64,000 nt of DNA from Clavibacter capsici (GCF_001280205.1 NZ_CP012573.1:62001-126000), one strand, 5' to 3'. Shown: positions 17,664-26,125, counted from the stretch's first letter. Made by a program: numbers and translations. Notes: a model not told the origin generated them from the sequence alone.

Positions 17664-19184
17664 TCAGTGCGCGTCGCCGAGGCGCCCGGCGAGGCGGCCG
17701 TGGATCGCGCTGCTCGCCGCGTTCATGCCCCGGATCTCGACCGTCGTGCCGTGCGCCCGGTACCGCGTCTCGATGGCGTCGAGCGCGGCGACCGTGGAGG
17801 CGTCCCACACGTGCGACCGGCTCAGGTCGATGACCACGCGACGCGGGTCGTCGGCGTACTCGAACCGGGTGGTGAGGTCGTCGCTCGAGGCGAAGAAGAG
17901 CTCGCCGTCGACGGCGTAGAGCGCGCGCTCGCCGTCGGCGTCGGCCTCGAGCGTGCGCGTGACGCTCGTGAAGCCGGAGACGCGGCGGGCGAAGACCACC
18001 ATCGCGGCGATCACGCCGACCACCACGCCGATGGCCAGGTTGTCCGTCGCGACGACGACCACGACGGTGGCGACCATCACGACCGTCTCGCCGACCGGCA
18101 TCCGCCGGAGCGTCGCCGGTCGGACGCTGTGCCAGTCGAAGGTGCCGACCGCCACCATCACCATCACGGCGACGAGCGCGGCCATGGGGATCACCGACAC
18201 GACGTCGCCGAGGCCCACCACCAGCACGAGCAGGAAGACGCCCGCCAGGAAGGTGGAGATGCGCGTGCGGGCGCCGGACGCCTTCACGTTGATCATCGTC
18301 TGGCCGATCATCGCGCAGCCGCCCATGCCGCCCGCGAACCCGGAGGCGACGTTGGCGATGCCCTGGCCGAGCGCCTCGCGGGTCTTGCGGGAGCGGGTGC
18401 CGGTGACCTCGTCGACGAGCTTCGCGGTCATGAGCGACTCGAGCAGGCCGACCACGGCCATCGCGATGGCGTACGGCGCGATGATGCCGAGCGTCTCGAG
18501 CGTGAGGGGCACCTGCGGGACGAAGAGCGTGGGCAGGCTGTCGGGCAGCGTGCCCTCGTCGCCCACGGTCGGCACGGCGACGGCCGCGAGCACGGTCACG
18601 AGCGTGAGCACGACGATCGCGACGAGCGGCGCCGGGATCACGCGGGTGAGGCGCGGCAGCAGCGCCATGATCGCGATGCCCACCGCGACGATCGGCCACA
18701 CCATCCACGGCGCCCCGATCAGGTGCGGGAGCTGCGCGGCGAAGATGAGGATCGCCAGCGCGTTCACGAAGCCGACCATCACCGAGCGGGGGATGAAGCG
18801 CATGAGCCTGGCGGCGCCGAGCGCGCCGAGGGCGAGCTGGATGAGGCCGCCGAGGATCACGGTGGCGATGAGGAAGTCGAGGCCGTGGTCGCGCATCACC
18901 GGCGCGATGACGAGCGCGATGGCTCCGGTCGCGCCCGTGATCATGGCCGCGCGCCCGCCGACGACGGAGATGACCACCGCCATCACGAAGGCGGAGAAGA
19001 GGCCGACCTGCGGATCCACGCCCGCGATGATCGAGAACGAGATGGCCTCGGGGATGAGCGCGAGGGCGACGACGAGGCCGGCGAGCGTCTCGCGGGTGAG
19101 CAGGCGCGGGTCCTTCAGCGCCTGGAGGACGGTGGGGCTGGTGCGCGCCGGCGCGGGGGCCGGGGCAGGGGCGGTCCGGGTCAT
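17664..19184 (-). CDS. SulP-family anion transporter with STAS domain
   Basis: 506 residues, ATG preceded by GAGGAG. Residues about 35-380 are the SLC26/SulP membrane core with the ETLAGLVVALALIPEAISFS signature and 10-12 hydrophobic helices. The C-terminus (about 395-500) is a STAS domain (LYAVDGELFFASSDDL, VVIDLSRSHVWDASTVAALDAIE). Family members move sulfate, bicarbonate or dicarboxylates, often with Na+ or H+; the substrate cannot be read from sequence. A pair of inverted repeats upstream (19301-19355) suggests specific regulation. Confidence 0.92.
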   Translation of the reverse strand: MTRTAPAPAPAPARTSPTVLQALKDPRLLTRETLAGLVVALALIPEAISFSIIAGVDPQVGLFSAFVMAVVISVVGGRAAMITGATGAIALVIAPVMRDHGLDFLIATVILGGLIQLALGALGAARLMRFIPRSVMVGFVNALAILIFAAQLPHLIGAPWMVWPIVAVGIAIMALLPRLTRVIPAPLVAIVVLTLVTVLAAVAVPTVGDEGTLPDSLPTLFVPQVPLTLETLGIIAPYAIAMAVVGLLESLMTAKLVDEVTGTRSRKTREALGQGIANVASGFAGGMGGCAMIGQTMINVKASGARTRISTFLAGVFLLVLVVGLGDVVSVIPMAALVAVMVMVAVGTFDWHSVRPATLRRMPVGETVVMVATVVVVVATDNLAIGVVVGVIAAMVVFARRVSGFTSVTRTLEADADGERALYAVDGELFFASSDDLTTRFEYADDPRRVVIDLSRSHVWDASTVAALDAIETRYRAHGTTVEIRGMNAASSAIHGRLAGRLGDAH

Positions 19185-19300
19185 GGGACTCCTCGGGAGA
19201 GGCGGGCGGGGCCCGCGGTGGGACGGCGCGACGGCGCGCCGGACGCGCGCGGCATCGGGCCGGACGCGGGAAGGGTGGGGGAGCCGAGCGGCTCGGGATG

Positions 19301-19355
19301 ACCCTCACGTCGCGTGAGGGTGCCTCCGTCGCCGACCCTAACGCCGCGTGAGGGT
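19301..19355 (-). promoter_or_regulatory. Twin inverted repeats upstream of the SulP gene
   Basis: Two 21-base sites of the form ACCCTCACG-N3-CGTGAGGGT. The first (19301-19321) is perfect; the second (19335-19355) has one mismatch (ACCCTAACG). Their starts are 34 bases apart, and the nearer one is 116 bases before the SulP ATG. The arrangement looks like a double operator for a dimeric regulator; the binding protein is unknown. Confidence 0.6.
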
Positions 19356-19372
19356 CCGTGTCCAGCCGGGGG

Positions 19373-20107
19373 TCAGCGCGGGGCGCCGCCGAGGGTCCAG
19401 GTGCGCACGTGCTCCCAGGTGAGGGTGGTCCACCAGCGTCCCGACCAGTCGGGGCTGGCCGTGCGGTACATCACGACGGTGTCGCCCACGAAGCCGGCGG
19501 GCACGGGCTCGTCGAGCTCGCGGATGAAGGCGCCGACCTCGTCGTGCAGGTCGGGGCGCACGGTCAGGTCGTGCGAGGCGAGGGAGAGGTGCGCGCGGAA
19601 CCGCGCGGGGTCGAACTCGTGCAGCTCGGGCGAGCGCATGGTGCGGCGGAAGGGCGCGACGACGCGGTCGATGTCGGCTGCGAGCGCGAGGAGGTCGGCG
19701 TTCTGGGATCCGTCGGGGCGGCGGTCGACGTCGTAGACGTAGCCGAAGCCCTGCTCGCGGACGCCGGCGTTGTGCACCGGGAAGGCGGGGCGGTCGGCGA
19801 GGAGCTCGGTGACCGCGTCGATCACGAGGTCCTCGTCGCGCCCGAGCGGCTGGCTGCCGATGAGCGTCGCGTGCGGCGGGAAGGCCCCCGCCGAGACGAT
19901 GCCGTACTGGGCGCGGAGCTGGTCGGTGACGACCGTCACGGCCCGGCAGGTGCGCGCGTCCGGCCGGAGGAAGATCCCGTAGCGGTACGGGTCGCTGTCG
20001 TCGCGGGGGAGCGCGGAGGGGTGGCTGGGGCCGGCGATCCGGCCGGCCGACGCGGGTGCGATGTCGGGGGCGGCCAGGGCGTAGGCGGCGGGGTCGTCGT
20101 GGTCCAT
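19373..20107 (-). CDS. 2H phosphodiesterase / 2'-5' RNA ligase-like protein
   Basis: 244 residues; the ATG follows GGAGGA. The fold carries the two HxT/S motifs of the 2H superfamily: PHATLIG (His79, Thr81) and AHLSLAS (His173, Ser175). The first 40 residues are a nonconserved extension. These enzymes open cyclic phosphates or 2'-5' bonds on RNA or nucleotides. The palindrome 31 bases upstream and the LacI gene behind it suggest control by sugar or ligand availability, which is unusual for this family. Substrate unknown. Confidence 0.82.
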   Translation of the reverse strand: MDHDDPAAYALAAPDIAPASAGRIAGPSHPSALPRDDSDPYRYGIFLRPDARTCRAVTVVTDQLRAQYGIVSAGAFPPHATLIGSQPLGRDEDLVIDAVTELLADRPAFPVHNAGVREQGFGYVYDVDRRPDGSQNADLLALAADIDRVVAPFRRTMRSPELHEFDPARFRAHLSLASHDLTVRPDLHDEVGAFIRELDEPVPAGFVGDTVVMYRTASPDWSGRWWTTLTWEHVRTWTLGGAPR

Positions 20108-20137
20108 GCGGAGTCCTCCAGGGCGTCGGGCGGGGGA

Positions 20138-20151
20138 AGGGAACGTTCCCT
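20138..20151 (-). promoter_or_regulatory. LacI-type operator palindrome
   Basis: Perfect 14-bp palindrome AGGGAACGTTCCCT with the central CG typical of LacI-family sites in actinobacteria. It is 31 bases upstream of the 2H phosphodiesterase ATG, in the gap after the LacI-family gene. The pairing with that regulator is inferred from position. Confidence 0.6.
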
Positions 20152-20269
20152 GCGATGCGACGACCACCGTGGCACACGCGCGCCGGGCGAGGACGGCCGC
20201 GCGGTGAACGACGGGTGGACGGAGGGTGGCGGCGCGCGCTGCGGGCGCCTCGGGGTGGATCCCGCCGGG

Positions 20270-21298
20270 TCAGGCGCGCAGGGGGACGGCCGTGCGGCCC
20301 GGGATCAGCTCGCCGTCGACCGCGGTGTGACGGGTGCCGCTGACGGTGCCGTCGATGCGGTCGACCACGGCGTCCACCGCGAGGGCGCCGATGACGGGGA
20401 TCGGCTGGCGCCACGAGGTGAAGCCGAGGAGCTCGCTCGTGAAGGGCGGGAGGCCGTCGTATCCGGTGATGGAGACGTCGTCGGGCGCGCGCACGCCGCG
20501 GCGGCCGAGGCCGTCGAGGATCGCGAGCGCCCACGTGTCGCTCGGCGCCATGACCGCCGTGACGCCGCCCGCGTCCACGATCGCCTGGGCCACCTCGTCC
20601 GCGCCGTCGATGTGCCCGTCGGCGTGCTCCTCGCCGCGCACGTGCACGACGTCGAGGCCGAGCTCGCGCAGGCGGTCGAGCATCGCGAAGGTGCGGGCGG
20701 AGATCGTGAGCGAGAGGGCGGGGGTCAGCGTGACGACGGCGACGCGACGGTGGCCGAGCGCCGCCACGTGCTCGGCGAGGCCGTGGCCGCCCGTGGTCTC
20801 GTCGCAGTAGACGCTGCTGAGCGACGCGTCCACCTCGGGTCGGCCCGCGACCACCGTGGGGATCCGCTGCGCCGACGGGAGGATGTCGTCCACCGGGAGC
20901 GCCCCGCTGCACACGATGAGCCCCTCGACCTGGAGCGAGACGAGCGTCTCGAGGGCCTTGCGCTCCTCCGCGACGTCGAAGGACCCGAAGCCGGTCGCCG
21001 TCACGACCCGGTAGCCGCGCTCGGACGCGCGCTGCTGGAGGGCCGTGAGCAGGTGGCCGTAGAAGGGGGTGGACGCGTCGCGCACGAGCACCCCGAGCGT
21101 GTGCGTGCGGTGCGCGGACATGCCGCGGGCGTGGGCGTTGGCCACGTAGCCGAGCTCGGCGGCGGCCTCGCGGACCGTGCGCTGCGTGGCGGCGGCGACG
21201 CCCGGCGCGCCCGAGAGCGCGCGCGAGACGACGGACTTCGAGACGCCCGCGCGGGCGGCGACGTCGTGGATGGTGGGGGCGGCGCCGGGGCGGCTCAT
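20270..21298 (-). CDS. LacI-family transcriptional repressor
   Basis: 342 residues. The N-terminus is the LacI helix-turn-helix with hinge: TIHDVAARAGVSKSVVSRALSGAPGVAAATQRTVREAAAELGYVANAHARGM. The rest (about 62-342) is a periplasmic-binding-like sensor fold (TLGVLVRDASTPFYGHLL, GLIVCSGALPVDDI, SITGYDGLPPF). It probably represses the downstream phosphodiesterase gene through the site at 20138-20151 and perhaps distant sugar genes. The effector is unknown. Longer N-terminal readings are non-coding in character. Confidence 0.92.
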   Translation of the reverse strand: MSRPGAAPTIHDVAARAGVSKSVVSRALSGAPGVAAATQRTVREAAAELGYVANAHARGMSAHRTHTLGVLVRDASTPFYGHLLTALQQRASERGYRVVTATGFGSFDVAEERKALETLVSLQVEGLIVCSGALPVDDILPSAQRIPTVVAGRPEVDASLSSVYCDETTGGHGLAEHVAALGHRRVAVVTLTPALSLTISARTFAMLDRLRELGLDVVHVRGEEHADGHIDGADEVAQAIVDAGGVTAVMAPSDTWALAILDGLGRRGVRAPDDVSITGYDGLPPFTSELLGFTSWRQPIPVIGALAVDAVVDRIDGTVSGTRHTAVDGELIPGRTAVPLRA

Positions 21299-21416
21299 GC
21301 GCGGATCCGCGGGGTCGGCGGGACGGGCGCGGGCGGCGCGGCGGGTGCGCTCGACGGGGCGACGGGGGTCACGGGTACACGGTAGCGACGCGGGAGGCCG
21401 GCGTGCGGGTGGACGG

Positions 21417-21719
21417 CTACCGGGGATCCCGCGGGTCGTCCTCGGCATGGGCGTCGCCGGTGGTGCCGGGGGCGGGCGCGACGGGCGGCAGCGGCAGGCC
21501 CGTGGCGCTCGCGCCGAGGCGGTCGAGGATCGCGCGGCACGAGGCCCGGAGCGGGGATCGGGGGAGCGGGGAGCGCGCACCGCCCGCGTCCGTGGCCCCC
21601 GCGGCGCGGCGGGCCTCGCGCAGCGGGTCGTCGTCGGCCGGGTCGCCCGGCCACACGTCGTGGAGCTCGCGGAGGCGCTCCCGCAGGAGGTCGTCGTCGC
21701 GGTCCGGGCTGCTCAGCAC
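21417..21719 (-). CDS. Small hypothetical protein
   Basis: 100 residues from a GTG with GGGAGG seven bases upstream. The first half is acidic and helical (DRDDDLLRERLRELHDVWPGDPADDDPLREARRAAGA). The second half is Pro/Ala/Gly-rich and probably disordered. No known domain, signal or membrane helix. The ribosome site and the codon pattern of the first half favour a real gene; the tail is less convincing. Confidence 0.45.
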   Translation of the reverse strand: MLSSPDRDDDLLRERLRELHDVWPGDPADDDPLREARRAAGATDAGGARSPLPRSPLRASCRAILDRLGASATGLPLPPVAPAPGTTGDAHAEDDPRDPR

Positions 21720-21971
21720 GGGGCGCCTCCCCCGCTGCGGGGATCCGGGCGGCGGCGCGCGCGGGGTGCGGCGGCCGGCGTGCGCGGATGCGGTGCGTGC
21801 GGCATGGGACCTCGGGACGGTGCGGGCGGGCGGCTCGGACGGGAGGGCCTCGAGGCTACGGGCGCGGCGGATCCGGCGGCGCGCGTCCTGCACATGCCGC
21901 GTCCGGGACGGACCTCGCCGCGACGGCCCGTCCCCGGCCGCGCCGTCCCCGGCGCGGCATACGCTCGGCCC

Positions 21972-23063
21972 ATGACCTCCCCGCGCCCCGACCGCCGCCG
22001 CTCCCCCCTTCGCGACGGCAGCGGGCATCACGGCCGAGGGCATCACGGCCGCGGGCGCCGCCGGGGACGCACCCGCCGCCTCGTCTCGCTCGCCGTCGGC
22101 ACGGCCGCCGTGCTGGCCGTCGTCGTCGGGTCGCTGCCCGCCGCCGCGGCCGCGCCGTTCGACGTCGTGGGGTACGCGGAGGGCGGATCCACCCCGGTGT
22201 CGCGCCTGGACGCGAGCGCCGCGGCCCTCACCTCGGTCGTCGTCGACGGCGTCAACGTCACGACGGACGGCCGTGCCGTCTCCGCTCCCTCGCCCGAGGC
22301 CATCCGGCTCCTCGGCCAGGCGCACGCGCGCGGCGAGCGGGTGGAGCTGCTCGTGGGCAACTACGACGAGGCGCTCGGCGACTTCTCGACCGGCATCTCG
22401 GACGCGCTGCTCGGATCCACGGCGAACGTCGACCGGGTCGTGCGGCAGCTGGCCGCCGAGGTGTCCACGCGCGGCTGGGACGGGATCACGGTCGACCTCG
22501 AGAGCCTGTCGGGCGCGCACCCTGCCGGCCTCACGCGGCTCGTGTCGGGCCTGGAGGCGGCGCTCGGATCCGACCGCAGCGTCTCCGTCTGCCTCATGGC
22601 GACCACGGGCGACTACCGTCCGCTCGGCTACGACCTCCCGGCGCTCGGCCGCGCCGCCGACCACGTGGTGCTCATGGCGTACGACCAGCACGGGCCCACG
22701 TGGTCCGGGGCCGGGCCGGTGGGCGGCATGCCGTGGGTGAAGGCCGTGCTCGCGCCCGTGCGGAAGGCCGTGCCGGCCGCGCGGATCCAGCTCGGGATCG
22801 CCGGATACGGCTACACCTGGCCGCGCACGGGCGAGGGCCGCCAGCTCTCCGACCAGGGCGCGCGCGACCTCGTGGCGGCGCAGAGGGCGAAGCCCGTGTG
22901 GAGCGTGCCGCAGCAGGAGTGGCGCGCCACGCTGCGCGACGGCACGGTCGTGTGGTGGTCGGACGCGCGCTCGTACGACGCGCGCGTGGCGCTCGCCCGG
23001 CAGCTGGGGCTGGGCGGCGTGGCCGTGTGGTCGCTCGGGCTGTCGGATCCGCTGACGCGATGA
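21972..23063 (+). CDS. Secreted glycoside hydrolase family 18-like protein
   Basis: 363 residues. The N-terminus is unusually basic and His/Gly/Arg-rich (two HHGRG units), then a hydrophobic helix (about 37-57) ending AAAAA, a Sec-type signal. The barrel contains WDGITVDLESL (169-179), the GH18 catalytic motif in the form seen in YaaH/SleL-type peptidoglycan or GlcNAc hydrolases, with putative acid Glu177 and Asp175. Later conserved parts are VVLMAYDQHG, QLGIAGYGYTW and GLGGVAVWSLGL. It may act on cell-wall glycans. The stop overlaps the next ATG. Confidence 0.82.
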   Translation: MTSPRPDRRRSPLRDGSGHHGRGHHGRGRRRGRTRRLVSLAVGTAAVLAVVVGSLPAAAAAPFDVVGYAEGGSTPVSRLDASAAALTSVVVDGVNVTTDGRAVSAPSPEAIRLLGQAHARGERVELLVGNYDEALGDFSTGISDALLGSTANVDRVVRQLAAEVSTRGWDGITVDLESLSGAHPAGLTRLVSGLEAALGSDRSVSVCLMATTGDYRPLGYDLPALGRAADHVVLMAYDQHGPTWSGAGPVGGMPWVKAVLAPVRKAVPAARIQLGIAGYGYTWPRTGEGRQLSDQGARDLVAAQRAKPVWSVPQQEWRATLRDGTVVWWSDARSYDARVALARQLGLGGVAVWSLGLSDPLTR

Positions 23064-24100
23064 CGGGTGGCGCCGTGCCGGGCGGCGCCGTGCCGGGCGG
23101 CGCCGTGCCCGACGGGGTCTGGCGGGTGCGCGAGGCGCGGTTCGCGCGGATCCACCGGGACGTCGCCGTGCGCATCGCCGGCGGTCGCGTCGCGCTCGCC
23201 GACCCCGCCGACGCGGTGCGCGGGCGGCTCGACGTGAGCCTCAGCGCCGGCGTCGTCGACCGGCACGTGCACCTCGGGCTCGTCGACCGCGCGGCGCTCG
23301 CCGGGTCGCCCGTCACGGAGGTCGTCGACCTCGGCTGGGATCCGGTCGCCATCGCGCGCATCGCCGAGCGTCCGCCGGCCGGCGTGGCGGTCCGGTACGC
23401 GGGTCCGTTCCACACCGCCGTGGGCGGTTACCCGTCCGATCGCGCGTGGGCGCCGGCGGCCGCGGTGCGCGAGGTCGCCCGCGCGGATGACGCGGCGGGC
23501 GCGGTCGCGGCGGCCCGGGCGGGCGGATCCAGCGTGGTCAAGGTCGTGCTGCACGACGGCGGGCCGCTCCTCGCGGACGACGTGCTGGCGGCGCTCGTCG
23601 ACGCCGCGCACGAGGCCGGGCTGCCCGCGGCCGTGCACGCGGAGGGCGCGGGGCAGGCCGGGCGGGCGATCCGCGCGGGCGCCGACGTGCTCGTGCACGT
23701 GCCGTGGACCGAGCGGCTCGACGACGCGACGCTGCGGGAGTCGGCGACGCGCGACGTGCTCTGGATCTCGACCCTGGCGATCCACGGCGGCGCCGACCTC
23801 GCGACGGCCCTCGGGAACGCCCGCCGGTACGCGGCGCTCGGCGGCCGGATCGCGTACGGCACCGACCTCGGCAACGGCGACCTCCCCGTGGGGCTGAACG
23901 CGCGCGAGGTGGAGCTGCTCGGCGAGGTCGGGCTGCGGGGCGCGACGCTCCTCGACGCGGTGCTGGGCAGCGCGCCGGGCGTCATCGCGCACGCCCTGAT
24001 GAGCGCCGCGCCGCTGCCGTCGGCCGCCGACGCGACTCCCGCCGACCTGCTCGCGTGGCTCGGCGGCGCGCACCGGCTCGGCCCGTCCGACCTCCGCTGA
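23060..24100 (+). CDS. Amidohydrolase-superfamily protein
   Basis: 346 residues, ATG overlapping the GH18-like stop (ATGA). It begins with a VPGGAVPGGAVP repeat made by three near-identical 15-base units. The barrel follows the metal-dependent amidohydrolase plan: GVVDRHVHLGL (metal HxH), VVKVVLHDGG (possible bridging Lys), AVHAEGAGQAGRAIRAGADVLVHVPW and AYGTDLGNGDLPVGLNAREVELL with the catalytic Asp. This resembles imidazolonepropionase/prolidase-type enzymes. The substrate is unknown; coupling to a cell-wall hydrolase may mean a linked product. Confidence 0.8.
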   Translation: MTGGAVPGGAVPGGAVPDGVWRVREARFARIHRDVAVRIAGGRVALADPADAVRGRLDVSLSAGVVDRHVHLGLVDRAALAGSPVTEVVDLGWDPVAIARIAERPPAGVAVRYAGPFHTAVGGYPSDRAWAPAAAVREVARADDAAGAVAAARAGGSSVVKVVLHDGGPLLADDVLAALVDAAHEAGLPAAVHAEGAGQAGRAIRAGADVLVHVPWTERLDDATLRESATRDVLWISTLAIHGGADLATALGNARRYAALGGRIAYGTDLGNGDLPVGLNAREVELLGEVGLRGATLLDAVLGSAPGVIAHALMSAAPLPSAADATPADLLAWLGGAHRLGPSDLR

Positions 24101-24170
24101 CGCCCGGCGCCGCCCCCGCTGACGCCCGGCGCCCGCCCCCGCTGACGCCCGGCGCCGACCCCGCCGACGC
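24096..24170 (+). repeat. 22/23-bp tandem repeat beginning at a stop codon
   Basis: Units opening GCTGACGCCCGGCGCC start at 24096, 24118 and 24141, with a degenerate fourth at 24163. The first contains the TGA of the amidohydrolase gene (24098-24100), so the stop and its context are copied downstream. From 24171 to the next ATG at 24395 there is C-rich sequence and a small hairpin (CGCGCGGC/GCCGCGCG, 24262-24282), but no gene. Confidence 0.7.
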
Positions 24171-24394
24171 CCCGCGCGCCCCCGCCGCGCCCCGCCGCGC
24201 CCCGCGCGCGGCCGCCGGTCAGGGCGCGCGCCTAGGGTGGGGCATCCCCTGGACCCCGGGACGCGCGGCGGGAAGCCGCGCGCACGACGGAGAGCCCGCT
24301 CTCCCGCACACGTCCGCCCCTCCGCGCGGGTCGCCGCCCGACGGCGGTCCGGGCGACGCCGGGGTGGATCCGCCCGCTCTCCTCCAGGATCCCC

Positions 24395-25135
24395 ATGCCC
24401 CGTCTGCCGTCCCTGCTCGCCCCCGTCCTCGCGTTCCCCGGCATCGCCGCGCGGACCGCGGAGTTCCTCTACCGCCGCTCCGACGCGACCGGCGACTTCC
24501 ATCCCGACGACCCGAACCACGGCACCGTCGAGGGCCCGGATCCGGACCGCATCGCCGTCGTCGGCGAGACCGGCATGATCAGCCTCGGGGTGCGCACGCA
24601 CCAGATCTCGCTGCCCGCGTTCCTCGCCCGCCACCACGCCACGCGCACCGGCCGCGGCGTCACCTGGTCGATCGCGTCCCTGCCCGGCTCCCGGCTCCGC
24701 GAGGCGCCCGCCGTCATCGCCGGCCCCGCCTGCGACCTCGCGCGCGCGGACGCGGTGGTGCTGCTGGCCGGGATCACCGACGTGATGCGGGTCACCTCCA
24801 CCCGCGCGTGGGGCCGGCACATGACGAGCACGATCGACGCCCTGCGCGCACGGCTGCCGCGGGAGGCGTCGATCCTCATCGGCGACATCCCGCCCCTGGA
24901 CAACGCGGGCGGCCTGTCACGGCCGGCGCGGCTGGCCGCGGGGATCCACGCGCAGGCGTTCAACCGGCGCACCCGCGAGGTGGTCGACGGCCTCCCGTTC
25001 ACGCGCGCGGTCACGTTCCCCGAGGAGCTGGCGCGCTCGCTGTGGCGGCCGGAGTCGGAGGAGAGCCGCTACCAGCGCACCTACCGGACGTGGGGCACGC
25101 ACCTCGCGGAGGCGCTCGTGGAGGCGCGGGGCTGA
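24395..25135 (+). CDS. SGNH/GDSL-like hydrolase
   Basis: 246 residues. The layout follows the SGNH hydrolase fold: a first block RIAVVGETGMISLGV (where GDS would be), a central LPGSRL segment, block III ADAVVLLAGITDVM, then ILIGDIPPLDNAGG and a C-terminal TWGTHLAEAL with the likely catalytic His. The first-block Ser is not in a classical GDS setting, so activity is uncertain. No signal peptide is obvious, although the first 20 residues are mildly hydrophobic. Similar lipase/esterase-like proteins act on acyl esters. Confidence 0.7.
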   Translation: MPRLPSLLAPVLAFPGIAARTAEFLYRRSDATGDFHPDDPNHGTVEGPDPDRIAVVGETGMISLGVRTHQISLPAFLARHHATRTGRGVTWSIASLPGSRLREAPAVIAGPACDLARADAVVLLAGITDVMRVTSTRAWGRHMTSTIDALRARLPREASILIGDIPPLDNAGGLSRPARLAAGIHAQAFNRRTREVVDGLPFTRAVTFPEELARSLWRPESEESRYQRTYRTWGTHLAEALVEARG

Positions 25136-25178
25136 GCACCGGTCACCGCGGCAGCCGGCAGCCCCGGCGGTCAGCGGC

Positions 25179-25208
25179 TTGTCGCCGCCGCCGAGGTTAG
25201 GATAGCCT
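25179..25208 (+). promoter_or_regulatory. Promoter of the iron ABC operon, probably leaderless
   Basis: TTGTCG (25179-25184) and TAGCCT (25203-25208), 18 bases apart. Initiation would fall at about 25215-25217, on the GTG start codon. An alternative -10, TAGGAT at 25198, has poorer spacing. Confidence 0.5.
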
Positions 25209-25215
25209 CACCTAT
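25197..25215 (+). promoter_or_regulatory. DtxR/IdeR iron box
   Basis: TTAGGATAGCCTCACCTAT matches 16 of 19 positions of the DtxR/IdeR consensus, a dyad of TTAGGTTAG halves. It overlaps the -10 region and ends one base before the GTG of the siderophore ABC ATPase, so iron-loaded regulator would block initiation. Confidence 0.85.
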
Positions 25216-25216
25216 C

Positions 25217-26125
25217 GTGACCTCCCCCGCTCCGACCGCGCCGCTCCCGCGCGCCGTCGACCCGGACGCGCCGCGACCGACGTCGCCGCAGCCGGCCGCC
25301 TCCGCCCTCGCCGCCCGCGACGTCACCGTCGCGTACGGCGACACGGAGGTCGTGCACGGCGCGTCGCTCGAGATCCGGCCGGGCTGCGTCACCGTCCTCG
25401 TCGGCCCCAACGGCAGCGGGAAGTCGACCCTGCTGCGCACGATGGCGCGGCTGCAGGCGGCGCGCTCCGGATCGCTCGCGCTCGTGGAGGAGGGCACCGA
25501 CGCCGAGACCGACGCCCTCGACCTCTCCCTCCGCCGCTTCGCCCGCCGCGTCGCGCTCCTCACCCAGGGGCGGCCCACGCCCGGCGGCCTCAGCGTCCGC
25601 GACGTCGTCGAGTTCGGCCGCTACCCGCACCGCGGCCGCTTCGGCGGGGCGGATCCCGAGGGCCGCGCCGCCGTGGACCGCGCGCTCGACCTCACCGGCC
25701 TCGTCGCCCTCGCCGACCGCGGCGTCGACCAGCTCTCCGGCGGCCAGCTCCAGCGCGTCTGGCTCGCGAGCTGCCTCGCCCAGGAGACGGGCGTGCTGCT
25801 CCTCGACGAGCCGACCACCTACCTCGACCTCCGCTACCAGGTCGAGCTCCTCGACCTGGTGCGCGACCTCGCCGACGACGCACGGATCGCCGTCGGCGTC
25901 GTCCTCCACGACCTCGACCAGGCCGCCGCGCTCGCCGACACCGTCGCGCTGCTCTCCGACGGCCGGATCGTGAAGACCGGCACCCCATCCGAGGTGCTCA
26001 CCCCCGACCTCCTCACCGAGGTCTACGGCATCCCCGTCGAGGTCCACGCGGACCCGACGACGGGCAGCCTGCGCACCCGCGCGGTCGCCCGCCACCACCA
26101 CAGGAACGAGAGGCTCCACCCGTGA
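25217..26125 (+). CDS. Iron-siderophore ABC transporter ATPase (FecE-like)
   Basis: 302 residues from GTG; no other in-frame start exists before the ATPase fold. After a 30-residue Pro/Ala-rich leader the ABC domain has Walker A GPNGSGKST, a Q-loop (ALLTQGRPTPGGLSVRDVVEFGRYPHRGRF, typical of siderophore ATPases), signature LSGGQLQRVWLA, Walker B VLLLDEPTTYLD and the H-loop VLHDLDQA. It energises uptake by the permease downstream. Expression is probably iron-repressed through the box at its start. Stop overlaps the binding-protein start (GTGA). Confidence 0.95.
   Translation: MTSPAPTAPLPRAVDPDAPRPTSPQPAASALAARDVTVAYGDTEVVHGASLEIRPGCVTVLVGPNGSGKSTLLRTMARLQAARSGSLALVEEGTDAETDALDLSLRRFARRVALLTQGRPTPGGLSVRDVVEFGRYPHRGRFGGADPEGRAAVDRALDLTGLVALADRGVDQLSGGQLQRVWLASCLAQETGVLLLDEPTTYLDLRYQVELLDLVRDLADDARIAVGVVLHDLDQAAALADTVALLSDGRIVKTGTPSEVLTPDLLTEVYGIPVEVHADPTTGSLRTRAVARHHHRNERLHP

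Noticed and set aside
16065-19301. Very long plus-strand open frame (over 1000 codons) rich in His, Asp, Arg and Glu
   Set aside because: It runs antisense to the DUF2975, BLUF and SulP genes, all with clear protein families. Long antisense frames are expected in very GC-rich DNA.
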